NCBI GenBank assembly: GCA_016716305.1
Contig: JADJWP010000002.1
Location: 2,044,501-2,108,500 of the forward strand
Origin: Chloracidobacterium sp.
GTDB taxonomy: Bacteria > Acidobacteriota > Blastocatellia > Pyrinomonadales > Pyrinomonadaceae
DNA: 64,000 nt
Direction: 5' to 3'
This document shows, piece after piece, positions 1 to 8,617 of the stretch. The notes under the pieces are model-generated. The model worked only from the letters and a program-made list of their open reading frames with translations. It did not search any database and was not told where the DNA came from. Position numbers and translations under genes: made by a program. Numbering within the stretch: the first letter of the stretch is position 1; each line of letters opens with the position of its first letter.

Positions 1-727
1 AGAGCACGAACGCATACGTCATTATCGAGAACGAGGTGACGAGAAGAAAATACAAAAGATTCAACAACCCGAAATCACGTTCGCGAAGCGACGCGAGAAG
101 TTCGACGACGCGGTTTCGCCGCTCGGGGATGACACCGTCCGGATTCGGTTTGATCGATTCGGGCAGCACGAAATAAAGGGCGATCGCGTTTGCGAGCGAG
201 AGCACGGCTGCGAAATAGAAAGGTACGTGGACGCCGTATTTGCTCAGGATACCGGCGATCGCCGGTCCCAATATAAAACCCAGCCCGAACATCGCCCCGA
301 AAAGCCCCATGCCTTTCGCACGGTTTTCCTTCGTCGTCACATCGGCTATGTAGGCTTGCGCCGTCGAAATGTTTGCCCCGGTGATGCCGCCGATTATCCT
401 GCCGACGAATACCAAGAGCAGCGAGCCTGCGAAACCGATCAAAAAATAACCGACGGCCGATCCGAGCAGGCTTACAAAAAGTATCGGCCGCCGCCCGTAT
501 CTGTCCGAAAGCCGGCCAAGTATCGGTGAAAAGAAGAACTGCATCCAGGAATAGATGGCGAACAGAAGGCCTATCTCGAAAGGCGTCGCATTGAACGGCT
601 CGGTATTGGCATAAAAAGGCAGTATCGGTATGACCATACCGAAACCGACCAGATCGATAAAGACGGTTACAAATATTATTATTAAGGGCGTTGTGAAAAA
701 CTTGTCGTTTACTTTTTCGGGCTCCAT
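1..727 (-). CDS. MFS transporter, TetA-like drug efflux type (3' end cut by window edge)
   Basis: Multi-pass inner-membrane antiporter of the major facilitator superfamily, likely exporting small molecules with proton exchange. Reading the minus strand from ATG at 727 gives MEPEKVNDKFFTTPL followed by a hydrophobic helix containing DLVGFGMVIPILPFYA, typical of TetA/multidrug members at TM1. The TM2-TM3 loop reads LGRLSDRYGRRP, the MFS motif A. About 242 codons are present; the C-terminal half lies outside the window. A GTG three codons upstream in the same frame is an alternative start. It is divergent from the M61 peptidase gene. The substrate cannot be read from the sequence. Confidence 0.85.
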   Translation of the reverse strand, partial: MEPEKVNDKFFTTPLIIIFVTVFIDLVGFGMVIPILPFYANTEPFNATPFEIGLLFAIYSWMQFFFSPILGRLSDRYGRRPILFVSLLGSAVGYFLIGFAGSLLLVFVGRIIGGITGANISTAQAYIADVTTKENRAKGMGLFGAMFGLGFILGPAIAGILSKYGVHVPFYFAAVLSLANAIALYFVLPESIKPNPDGVIPERRNRVVELLASLRERDFGLLNLLYFLLVTSFSIMTYAFVL

Positions 728-888
728 TGCTGTCACGGTCCATTCACAAGCCTAACGCACCGGCGGATAGAATGCCATTTCCGACCGTCCGGTCGGCCGA
801 GCCTGAACGGCAAAATTTTAGCAAAAGGGTATACCGTAGTAGAATACTGGAATACGCCTGGATCGCCGGTCCGCTCACGGAATAAGGA
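728..888. promoter_or_regulatory. Divergent promoter region between MFS transporter and M61 peptidase genes
   Basis: This 161-bp gap must hold promoters for both divergent genes. At 781-796 there is an inverted repeat, CCGACCG-TC-CGGTCGG, with 7-bp arms and a 2-bp spacer, a plausible operator for a dimeric repressor. On the plus strand TAGAAT (840-845) resembles a -10 box with a weak TTTAGC 17 bp upstream. Assignment is by eye only. Confidence 0.35.
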
Positions 889-2754
889 ATGAATACAACA
901 CTTCGGAAAAGCCTGATCGCTCTGCTGATAACACCACTCGTTTTTATTATGACCCTAGAAACTTCGGCCGCCGGGTCGAAAGCATCCGAACCGAAAGGCC
1001 GCAAGGCTTTGAAGAGTTCAGCGGTGCCGGACATCCGCTTCACCGTATCGATGTCGAAACCGTGGACGCACCTGCTTGAGGTTGAAATGCGCGTCAAGGC
1101 CGCCAAACTTCCCGATCAGACCGAGCTCAAAATGCCGGTTTGGACGCCGGGCAGCTACCTGGTCCGCGAATATTCACGCCACGTCCAGGATTTCAGCGTC
1201 AAGGACGGCCGCGGCCGCGATATTGCGTGGCGAAAGATCAGTAAGAACACGTGGCAGGTCGATTCAAAAGGTTCGAGCGAGATCGTCGCTACCTATCGGG
1301 TCTATTCGAATGAGCTAACGGTAAGGACGAACGAACTCAATGACGAGCATGCGTTTTGGAACAATGCGGCGCTGCTGATGTTCCCGAAAGGGCATCTGAA
1401 TGCTCCGTCGACCGTGACCGTCGTACCTTTCGGCAAGTGGAAGGTGGCGACCGGCCTGCCGCGGGTCACCGGTTCGCCAAATACCTTCAGGGCATCCGAT
1501 TTCGACGTTCTTTACGATGCTCCATTCGAAGTGAGCGATTTCAAGGAGATCGGCTTTGAAGTGGCCGGCAAACCGCATCGGATCGTCGTAACGGGCGATG
1601 GAAATTACGACCTCAAGCAGATGGCGGCCGACACGGCCAGGATCGGTGAAGAGGCGGTGAAGATCTTTGGCGAGATACCGGTCGATGATTATTTGATAAT
1701 CCTTAATCTTCGCGGCAGCGGCGGCCTCGAGCATCTTAATTCCACCGCGCTTCAGTGGAACCGCTTCGGCTTCAAACCGCGTAGTCAGTACGTTGCCTAT
1801 CTCGGGCTGGTCGCGCACGAGTACTTTCATTTGTGGAATGTAAAGCGGATCCGGCCGGACGTGCTCGGGCCTTTCGATTACGAGAATGAGAATTACACCG
1901 GTCTGCTATGGGTCGCCGAAGGCACGACCGCGTATTACGAAGGCCTTCTGCTTCGGCGCGCGGGCATTTCAAGCGACCAGGAGATCCTTGCGGCAAAGGC
2001 CGAGATGATCCAACAGCTTCAGAATCGGCCGGGAAGGTTCGAGACAAGCCTCGAGGAAGCAAGTTTCGATGCGTGGATCAAATACTACCGCCAGGATCAG
2101 AATTCGATCAACAATCAGATCTCGTATTACGACAAAGGCGAGGTCGTCAGCATGATGCTCGATCTGACGATCAGGACATCGTCCAACGGGTCGCGTTCGC
2201 TTGATGATGTCATGCGTTCGCTCTACAACGAGTTTTTCAAGAAAGGAAGAAATTACACATCCGGCGATTTTCAGCGCACCTGCGAGACGATGGCCGGCCG
2301 TTCGCTCGACGACTTCTTTGCCAAATACGTCAGGGGCCGCGCCGAGATCGATTACAACTCCATGGTCAGCGGCCTTGGCCTAGAGCTCAAGATCGAGCAG
2401 CCGAACGCAGCAAAAGCATATATCGGCGCCGATCTTGCCGAGGAATCAGGCCGTCTGACCGTTCGCAGGGTGGCCGCGGGAACTCCCGCATTCGAACAGG
2501 GCCTGAATTTCAATGATCAGATAGTAGCGATCGACGGCCACCGGGCGAGCCTCACGTTCCTTCAGAACTATCTTGATGAAAAGCGGCCGAACGACAAGTT
2601 AAAGCTGGCGATCTTTCGTCACGACCGGCTGCGAGAGGTCAATTTCACACTTGGAAGCAATGGCCGATACGAGGCGCGGTTCGTCCCGGTCAAAGATCCG
2701 AGCGAACGTCAGCGCGAAACGTACAAGCAGTACTTTGGCGTCGAGCTTAAATAG
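889..2754 (+). CDS. M61 family metallopeptidase (glycyl aminopeptidase-like) with C-terminal PDZ domain
   Basis: Exported zinc aminopeptidase of family M61. The 621-residue product has an N-terminal hydrophobic signal (about residues 8-28, ending in SAA), a beta-rich N-terminal domain, and the catalytic core: the GSGGLEHLNS segment, then HEYFH (H310, E311, H314) followed by LWNVKRIRP, with E344 in WVAEGTTAYYE as the likely third zinc ligand. A PDZ domain occupies about residues 500-590 (GLNFNDQIVAIDG). Length and order match the family. The ATG at 889 follows AAGGA closely. The 6-bp gap to the next lipoprotein gene suggests a two-gene transcript. Likely role is peptide trimming in the cell envelope; the substrate is unknown. 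Confidence 0.9.
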   Translation: MNTTLRKSLIALLITPLVFIMTLETSAAGSKASEPKGRKALKSSAVPDIRFTVSMSKPWTHLLEVEMRVKAAKLPDQTELKMPVWTPGSYLVREYSRHVQDFSVKDGRGRDIAWRKISKNTWQVDSKGSSEIVATYRVYSNELTVRTNELNDEHAFWNNAALLMFPKGHLNAPSTVTVVPFGKWKVATGLPRVTGSPNTFRASDFDVLYDAPFEVSDFKEIGFEVAGKPHRIVVTGDGNYDLKQMAADTARIGEEAVKIFGEIPVDDYLIILNLRGSGGLEHLNSTALQWNRFGFKPRSQYVAYLGLVAHEYFHLWNVKRIRPDVLGPFDYENENYTGLLWVAEGTTAYYEGLLLRRAGISSDQEILAAKAEMIQQLQNRPGRFETSLEEASFDAWIKYYRQDQNSINNQISYYDKGEVVSMMLDLTIRTSSNGSRSLDDVMRSLYNEFFKKGRNYTSGDFQRTCETMAGRSLDDFFAKYVRGRAEIDYNSMVSGLGLELKIEQPNAAKAYIGADLAEESGRLTVRRVAAGTPAFEQGLNFNDQIVAIDGHRASLTFLQNYLDEKRPNDKLKLAIFRHDRLREVNFTLGSNGRYEARFVPVKDPSERQRETYKQYFGVELK

Positions 2755-2761
2755 CACGTCT

Positions 2762-4123
2762 ATGAAACAACTACTCGCCTTACGGCGATCAAGTTCAATT
2801 GCGGTATCTGTATTCCTATTCGTGTTGTTAACAGGTGCGTGCCAAAAGGAAGCCCCGCGCGAACCCGGCGGGCCGCCCGCCAGACTCGCCGACGTTCCCT
2901 CGGTCAGGCTCAGCTATCGTTACGAGCCTGACGTTCCGCAGCCCGAGACGGCCGGCAGCGCAGCACTCGAAGAGCGCAATCCGGCGGTTCAGGCAGATTT
3001 TGACCTCAACCGGCCGGGCGAGGCATTGGACCGCACCTTGACCTCGCCTGACAAAAAGCGTGTGCTTGCCGTTTATCATCAGGCCGACGACCTCTCTGCT
3101 GAGTTTCGCCTGGATATGTATTCGCCTGATGGCAAGCTGCTCCAAAAGGTAACGGCCGATCTGATGGCGGTCCATTTTCCGGATACGATCGTCTGGTCGC
3201 CCGATTCGGCAAACGTCGCTTTTGTCGCAATGATCCGAGGCGCTCAAGGCGAAAAGCCCGAGCTTCCCGCTGACATTGGAACAAAGGAAGACGAAGCCCC
3301 GGCGACGAAGGGATCTCCGTCAAACACCAATACTTCGGCCGTTACTGATACAAACAGCAATACCGGATCCGCCGACGGCGAGACCAATGCTGAAACCGCG
3401 CCGGCCGAGCCCGTACGGTCACCGACTCCGACCGCACCTACCGGCATCCTCACATTCAGGACCGAACAGATCTATCTTTGCGACGCAGACGGAGGCAATC
3501 TTAAGCCTTTGACCCAGAACGAGGGGCTGATCTATTTCTACTACACGTGGTCGCCCGACAGCTCCGCTCTTGCAGCCCTGGCAGCGACCGCGAGAGAGTG
3601 GCAGTATCTGCAGTTTCGGGCGGATAGCGCCGGCGAGATATTCGTACCGGTCGGACGTCCGCGAATGGTCGAGAAGAACGGCCGCGAGCGAAGGCTCGAC
3701 GACGCGCTTACTGCCGTCCGCCCTGTCTGGTCGCCCGATTCGGCAAAGATCGCAGCTGCATTCGAATCACAGGTGCGTATTTACGACGCCGTCGGGACAA
3801 ACCCGACGCAGGCGGCAGTTCCGCTTCGCAATAGCCTTCTTCTTTCTTCGCAGGCTTACGACCTTGAACAGCATCGAACGCTTGGCGGAGCAAATACCGA
3901 TACTAACGTAAATGCCGCGGCTCCGGCTTCGTCAACCCTTCCGGATGAAAAGAGCCTTGTTTCCTTTAATCCGATAGTGACAATGGCGTGGCCCGAAGAT
4001 CAGATACTCTATTTTCAGACGGCCTTTATCAAGAGAATGAAGAACGAGGCCGATAGCGTAACGAGCTTCCCGCGTTGGCATCGGCTCGTGCTCTCACCGC
4101 AGGCAGCGGGCAGAACAAACTGA
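2762..4123 (+). CDS. Lipoprotein with TolB/WD40-like beta-propeller repeats
   Basis: Predicted lipoprotein of 453 residues. The reading frame extends 37 codons upstream into the M61 gene, but ATG 2762 is the sensible start: it gives a lipoprotein signal peptide ending in the lipobox LTGAC (Cys27). The body contains repeated blades with the signature W-SPDS (VWSPDSANVAF, TWSPDSSALAA, VWSPDSAKIAA), typical of TolB/PD40 propellers. A low-complexity Thr/Asn/Pro linker (about residues 180-225) interrupts the propeller. The stop lies 3 bp before the DinB-like gene, so the three genes probably share a transcript. Probably a periplasmic scaffold or sensor; no enzymatic residues are recognised. Confidence 0.75.
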   Translation: MKQLLALRRSSSIAVSVFLFVLLTGACQKEAPREPGGPPARLADVPSVRLSYRYEPDVPQPETAGSAALEERNPAVQADFDLNRPGEALDRTLTSPDKKRVLAVYHQADDLSAEFRLDMYSPDGKLLQKVTADLMAVHFPDTIVWSPDSANVAFVAMIRGAQGEKPELPADIGTKEDEAPATKGSPSNTNTSAVTDTNSNTGSADGETNAETAPAEPVRSPTPTAPTGILTFRTEQIYLCDADGGNLKPLTQNEGLIYFYYTWSPDSSALAALAATAREWQYLQFRADSAGEIFVPVGRPRMVEKNGRERRLDDALTAVRPVWSPDSAKIAAAFESQVRIYDAVGTNPTQAAVPLRNSLLLSSQAYDLEQHRTLGGANTDTNVNAAAPASSTLPDEKSLVSFNPIVTMAWPEDQILYFQTAFIKRMKNEADSVTSFPRWHRLVLSPQAAGRTN

Positions 4124-4126
4124 ACA

Positions 4127-4666
4127 ATGAACTACCGATCGATAGACGAAATTTACACTGCAAACAAGGCGATAAGGCAAAAGCTTCTGCTCACGGTTTC
4201 GAGCTTACCCGAAGATGTGATCAATACGCGGCCGGCGGATGACAAGTGGAGCATCGCCGAAATTGTCGAACACCTAACGCTCGTCGCTGACGGGATGTCG
4301 CGGATCTGCGGCAAATTGCTTAAAGAGGCAGGCGAGGCGGGCCGGGCGTATGACGGAACCGTGAACATTTCGGAAGGATTCTTGAGTAAGGCCGCGGAGT
4401 TCGCCGACGTCGCCATCGACGCCCCCGATCGCGTGAAACCATCGGGCTCAAAGTCCATTGCCGAATCGATCGCCGCCTTTGAAGAGATCGACCGGCGTTT
4501 TGACGAACTCAAGCCGTTGTTCGAAACGAATGACGGAAATCAAAACAAATTCCCGCATCCTTACTTCGGCGACCTTTCGGCGATCGAATGGCTCGTGCTT
4601 ATCGGCGGCCACGAAGTTCGCCATCTTCGCCAGATCAAAGGCATGATCGCGAACGCCGGACAATAA
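4127..4666 (+). CDS. DinB-fold (DinB/YfiT superfamily) putative metal-dependent protein
   Basis: A 179-residue cytoplasmic four-helix-bundle protein of the DinB superfamily. Family features visible are DDKWSIAEIVEHLTLV near residues 37-52, with a first metal-ligand His, and GGHEVRHLRQI near the C-terminus, supplying the other two His ligands of the usual three-His site. Members include thiol-dependent S-transferases and many uncharacterised proteins, so the reaction is unknown. It starts 3 bp after the preceding lipoprotein gene and is probably the last cistron of that operon. Confidence 0.8.
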   Translation: MNYRSIDEIYTANKAIRQKLLLTVSSLPEDVINTRPADDKWSIAEIVEHLTLVADGMSRICGKLLKEAGEAGRAYDGTVNISEGFLSKAAEFADVAIDAPDRVKPSGSKSIAESIAAFEEIDRRFDELKPLFETNDGNQNKFPHPYFGDLSAIEWLVLIGGHEVRHLRQIKGMIANAGQ

Positions 4667-4703
4667 AAAGCATCGGCAGCTAGGAGGGCTATGCTGCCGA
4701 TGC
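4661..4703 (-). terminator. Intrinsic terminator of the FG-GAP/CHRD protein gene
   Basis: A perfect 11-bp stem, GCATCGGCAGC (4670-4680) with GCTGCCGATGC (4693-4703), and a 12-nt loop. Read on the minus strand the stem is followed by CTTTTTATTG, a U-tract, so it terminates leftward transcription from the 6990 gene. On the plus strand, where it lies just after the DinB-like gene, no U-tract follows. Confidence 0.8.
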
Positions 4704-4775
4704 CGTAGATCCAAACACGAGCTTCTTTTCTGTTCCATTTAGCGGTCGGAAGCAGATGCCTGGATGTCTTGCTGC

Positions 4776-4799
4776 GCGGCACGGATCTCACCGTGCCGC
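4776..4799. other. 9-bp stem-loop just downstream of the FG-GAP gene stop
   Basis: GCGGCACGG (4776-4784) and CCGTGCCGC (4791-4799) form a perfect 9-bp stem around a 6-nt loop. No U-tract follows on either strand. It may stabilise the 3' end of the minus-strand message or assist the stronger terminator at 4661-4703. Confidence 0.5.
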
Positions 4800-4812
4800 A
4801 CTACTTTGTCTA

Positions 4813-6990
4813 TCATCTGGCGATGACCGGAACGTCGCCTGCGAGGCCGAAAGGCAAGGCCTGGAACGTGCCGTCCGAGCTCCTGAGGATGTACCAAAAT
4901 CCGTCCGAAGGCCTGAACACCGCTACGTCCGTTTTGCCGTCCGCATCGTAATTACCCGCGACCGGGATATCGCCGTTGAGTCCGAATTGTGCGATCTGGA
5001 ATCCGCCGTCCGAACTCCGCATCGTGTACCAGATGCCGGTCGAAGGCCGAAAGACAGTGACATCGGCCTTTCCGTCGCCGTCAAAGTCGCCGCGAACGGG
5101 CACATCCTCGCTCAGCCCCCAGCGTACTGCTGAGAAGCCGCCGTCGGAACTTCGAAGCCAATACCAAACGCCCGTCGAAGGCCGGAATACCGCAATGTCG
5201 TCACGGCCGTCGCCATCGAGGTCTGCCGGGATCGGTTTATCCTCGGATAAGCCGAAATGCAGTATCGTATAGCCCGAGGTGCTGCTGTTCTGCACGTACC
5301 AAACGCCGGTCGATGGCCGGAATACCGCAAGATCCGATCTTCCGTCGCCGTCAAAATCGCCGCGTGTCGGCACATCGCTGGCAAAGCCGAATTGTGCAGA
5401 CGTTATGCCGCCGTCCGAACTGCGCCTAATGTCCCAGATGCCGGATCCATTCACGTTTCGGAACACCGCCGTATCCGTGCGGCCATCGCCGTCATAATCG
5501 CCGGAGACGATCCGATCGCCGGCCGAACCGAAGACCGTTGCATTGAACCCAGACGGATTCTGCGAATACCATGCTCCGGTCGACGGGCGGAATACTGCAA
5601 AATCGTTGCTGCCGTCGCCGTCGAAATCGCTGTCGCTCGATCGTGCGGTAAGCTGGCCGCGGATCTCGCCGCCCGGATTATTCACGCTCGTGATCACTGC
5701 TGACCATAGTCCGGTGCGAAGCTGTTGAACCAAAGCAGCCGAAACATCGATCGTTACCGGAGCGAAATTGCCGTTCTGCCCGCCCGTCACCGGAAAGTTA
5801 TGTACGGTGATGACGTTGCCGGTGGTCGTTTCTATCCGAGCGCCTGTCTGGCCGCTGCTTAGGTTGTGAAATTCACCAAAAATGGTCGCCTGGGTCTCTG
5901 CCGCATTTAGTGTGACCTTGACCTCACCGTTGGCGGTGGTTTGAACAGGCGGTTCGACGCCGGCACCATTCAGGTGGGCCTCGAAAGAGCGTCCCATCGT
6001 CGGGCTGGGGCTCGGTGTCGGCCCGGGTGTTCCGGTCGGCGAAGGGCTCGGGCTAGGTCCCGTAAATCCGGAAAAGACGCCGCTCATTATGGTCGTTCCT
6101 GCCTGTTGAACGCTGATCGCCGTTCCGACAACGACCGGCGGCACGGTCTCGCCGCGATCCGTTCTCAATCGAAGACGTGCTTCTCGGTCGCTTTCGACCA
6201 TCATGTTTCCTGCTGCGGTGCCGTTGACGACCACAGATAGGCTTGTTCCTGCAGGCAGGTTGATCTGACGCAGTCTGACCTCGAGTTCGAGGCGGCTGCT
6301 GTGTATCTCAAACTCGGCATAACCTAACGGCAGAACACCGTTGATCGTTCCGCCGGAAAGGCCGGCGAAAAGGCTGCTTTCGTTCGGCGTTCCTGTTGGG
6401 CTCGGGCTCGGTGAAGCGGTCGGTGATGCTGTCGGAGACGCAGTTGGCGACGCTGTCGGTGACGCTGTTGGTGAAGCCGTTGGTGAAGCAGTTGGCGATG
6501 ATGTCGGTGATGCGGTAGGCGTTGGATTCGGTCCGCCGCCGCTCATTACGCCGGCAACGAGTACGGTCGTGCCGTTGAGCACCTGTACGACGGAGCCGTC
6601 GTTCGTTACAGGAACGTTCTGGCCGTCCTCGGTACGAAGCTTTAGTCTTCCGCGTTGATCGGCTGCAAGGATCACCTGCCCGATATTGTTTCCGTCGACG
6701 ATCGCCGAAAGCGACGTACCAGCAGGCAGGTTCACATCCTCGATCTCGACCTCTATTTCGCGATGGCCGTTTGCATAGAGCTGATATTCAGCAAAACCGT
6801 GCGGGTTGATGCTGCCGCTGGGCGAGACCAGGTTTGCCGCCCTGACCAGGATCGGCACGCCGCCGGCCTCGACCGAATTGTTCATCAGCGGTATAGATAT
6901 CCATCCCGCTATCGCCGTCATCACGAGGGCTGCCTTCCATATGCGCCCTTTCATCTTTGAGCTTTCCGAGTTGTTCATTCTAGTGTCCAT
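4813..6990 (-). CDS. Secreted CHRD-domain / FG-GAP repeat surface protein
   Basis: Large exported protein. After a signal-like helix (WKAALVMTAIAGWISIP) come two homologous ~90-residue domains (each with LPAGTSLS), separated by a Pro-Thr-Ala-Ser repeat linker. A CHRD domain follows (FEAHLNGAGVEPPV through GEIRGQL), then six FG-GAP-type blades with D-x-DGDG-xxD-x-AVFR, suggesting calcium-binding propeller repeats. The frame opens at 7053, but ATG 6990 (MDTRMNN) or ATG 6978 (MNNSES) is likelier, since AAAAGG immediately precedes 6990. Such proteins are common at acidobacterial cell surfaces; adhesion or matrix binding is an inference. It has its own terminator and follows the terminator of the subtilisin gene, so it is transcribed separately. 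Confidence 0.85.
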   Translation of the reverse strand: MDTRMNNSESSKMKGRIWKAALVMTAIAGWISIPLMNNSVEAGGVPILVRAANLVSPSGSINPHGFAEYQLYANGHREIEVEIEDVNLPAGTSLSAIVDGNNIGQVILAADQRGRLKLRTEDGQNVPVTNDGSVVQVLNGTTVLVAGVMSGGGPNPTPTASPTSSPTASPTASPTASPTASPTASPTASPTASPSPSPTGTPNESSLFAGLSGGTINGVLPLGYAEFEIHSSRLELEVRLRQINLPAGTSLSVVVNGTAAGNMMVESDREARLRLRTDRGETVPPVVVGTAISVQQAGTTIMSGVFSGFTGPSPSPSPTGTPGPTPSPSPTMGRSFEAHLNGAGVEPPVQTTANGEVKVTLNAAETQATIFGEFHNLSSGQTGARIETTTGNVITVHNFPVTGGQNGNFAPVTIDVSAALVQQLRTGLWSAVITSVNNPGGEIRGQLTARSSDSDFDGDGSNDFAVFRPSTGAWYSQNPSGFNATVFGSAGDRIVSGDYDGDGRTDTAVFRNVNGSGIWDIRRSSDGGITSAQFGFASDVPTRGDFDGDGRSDLAVFRPSTGVWYVQNSSTSGYTILHFGLSEDKPIPADLDGDGRDDIAVFRPSTGVWYWLRSSDGGFSAVRWGLSEDVPVRGDFDGDGKADVTVFRPSTGIWYTMRSSDGGFQIAQFGLNGDIPVAGNYDADGKTDVAVFRPSDGFWYILRSSDGTFQALPFGLAGDVPVIAR
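6410..6525 (-). repeat. 12-bp tandem repeat encoding Pro-Thr-Ala-Ser linker
   Basis: About nine imperfect copies of a 12-bp unit (plus-strand form near cggtgacgctgt) inside the FG-GAP protein gene, encoding PTAS units. It makes a flexible spacer between the two N-terminal homologous domains. Copy number of such a tract can vary by slippage. Confidence 0.85.
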
Positions 6991-7069
6991 CCTTTTGCAA
7001 TTCCCTTTATAGTGAGGGGTCGTCAGATAGACAGTGCTCCGAACAACTCGCAAAAGACACTTTGTCGTG

Positions 7070-7112
7070 TGATAAAGAACAAAAAGGACCGGGCAACATA
7101 TGCACGGTCCTT
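7070..7112 (-). terminator. Intrinsic terminator of the subtilisin-like protease gene
   Basis: AAGGACCG (7084-7091) pairs with CGGTCCTT (7105-7112) around a 13-nt loop. On the minus strand the stem is followed by TTTTTGTTC. It lies 30 bp after the stop at 7142, which fits termination of the leftward transcript. Confidence 0.75.
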
Positions 7113-7141
7113 ACTTGTCTATTTCACAGCCGAAATGACGA

Positions 7142-8512
7142 CTATTTCGTCTGTTTATAGTCGATACCAAAGTCTGTTGTGACTGAACTGGGGATCGGGC
7201 AGTTGATAGTGTTCGTCACCGCACACAATGCGTCTACACGGTTGAGCCTGACCTCACCCCACGGCGGAACGTTCCCAAACCTCTTATCGACCGATGTTTC
7301 CTTCACGATGTCGAGCCAGTCATGCGGTATCGTCAGCTGCGGATTCTTGGCTCTGACAAGAGCGGTTATACCGCTGACGATCGGTGCTGCCATCGAGGTA
7401 CCGGTCCATAGTGCATACCGTCCGCCAGGTATCGCGCTTACGATGTCTTCGCCTGGTGCGGTAACCTCGACCCAACTTCGGTCATAAGATGTGAATGCAG
7501 CAAGCAGATCGACACGTGTGCTTGCCCCGACGCCGAGCATACCGTTCAGATCCTCTGCGGCCGGAAATACCGGGATCCTGTTGCCTCCGTTACCCGAAGC
7601 GGCAACTACCGCCATTCTGTTGGCCCCGATCGGAAATGTCGTGCCGTTCGGTGTCGTTCCGACATCGGCGCATTCGACAAGATCTTTGATCAGCCTTACG
7701 TCATCCGGATAGCCAAAACTGAGATTTGCGACCTCGGCCCCATTGTTAGCGGCCCAGATCAACGCCGCCGTTATTCGCCACAGTTCGCCCTCGCCGTTTT
7801 GATCGAGGACACGCAGAGGCATTATCTTCGCCGCCGGTGCCGTGATCGCGACGATCCCGGCTACATGCGTTCCATGACCAAATGCCGGGTCGACCCGAAG
7901 CGTTCCGACCTCGCTCGGATCCGAGTCGTTATCGACAAAGTCCCACCGAAGCTTTGGCTCCACGAGACGGCCAGAAAATGCAGGATGGCTGAGGTCGATT
8001 CCCGTATCGAGCACTGCGACGGTCACTCCCTCGCCGCGCGTCTGCCCTTGCTCAAACGCCTCATTCAGGCGAATTCGCTGTGTGAACCATTGTCTGCTAT
8101 AGCCCTTCGAACTTCCGCCGATGGCCCACGACCGCCCGATCGCCCATGACCTTCCTTGTGTCCAATCAAGCCCTGTGCGTTCGACCTGCGAGAGCTTTCG
8201 GTTCACCTCGGCAAATATGACCCTCGGATCTCCGGGTGCGGGCGTTGTCATTGCAGCGACGACCTGCTCCGGCGTTTGGCCATTCGTTATCGTCAAAAGA
8301 AAGATCGGCGGAGTGGCCACCTGCGAAACGGGTTGGGGATCAAGGCCGTACTGAGCGGCGACGGCAGGCAGGGTTGCCGGATCAAGAAGCTGGACTATCA
8401 CTTGATCCGGAATGCAATCGCATCCGCCGACGGCTCGTTGAGCCGAACCGGCCGGCGTCCAGAGCATAAGCATCAAGACGAATATGCCTGTATAAATTAC
8501 CGCAGCCCGCAT
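7142..8512 (-). CDS. Secreted S8 family serine peptidase (subtilisin-like)
   Basis: Exported subtilase of 456 residues. A signal peptide (about residues 1-24, ending GSA) is followed by a propeptide-like region, then the catalytic domain with Asp169 in AVLDTGID, His213 in GHGTHVAG and Ser373 in GTSMAAP; Asn308 in ASGNGG is the likely oxyanion residue. All triad motifs are intact. A tandem RSWAIG-RSWAIG duplication (about residues 121-132) sits just before the catalytic domain. The ATG at 8512 has GGAG 9 bp upstream. The gene follows the CHAT-TPR gene by 105 bp on the same strand with no obvious terminator between, so co-transcription is possible. No C-terminal cell-wall anchor is visible. Confidence 0.92.
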   Translation of the reverse strand: MRAAVIYTGIFVLMLMLWTPAGSAQRAVGGCDCIPDQVIVQLLDPATLPAVAAQYGLDPQPVSQVATPPIFLLTITNGQTPEQVVAAMTTPAPGDPRVIFAEVNRKLSQVERTGLDWTQGRSWAIGRSWAIGGSSKGYSRQWFTQRIRLNEAFEQGQTRGEGVTVAVLDTGIDLSHPAFSGRLVEPKLRWDFVDNDSDPSEVGTLRVDPAFGHGTHVAGIVAITAPAAKIMPLRVLDQNGEGELWRITAALIWAANNGAEVANLSFGYPDDVRLIKDLVECADVGTTPNGTTFPIGANRMAVVAASGNGGNRIPVFPAAEDLNGMLGVGASTRVDLLAAFTSYDRSWVEVTAPGEDIVSAIPGGRYALWTGTSMAAPIVSGITALVRAKNPQLTIPHDWLDIVKETSVDKRFGNVPPWGEVRLNRVDALCAVTNTINCPIPSSVTTDFGIDYKQTK

Positions 8513-8617
8513 TCTTAATTTCTCCGCGGAAGTCTCCGCCTATCGCAACAGTGCATCGAATTCTATCAAAAAGACGTTCGCCGTCCGAATTCTTTCAAAA
8601 CTCGAACCGTTGTGCCC

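Noticed and set aside
75..743. 222-residue minus-strand frame rich in Arg
   Set aside because: It is in a different frame from the MFS transporter, whose translation shows clear membrane helices and motif A; the Arg-rich frame is its shadow.
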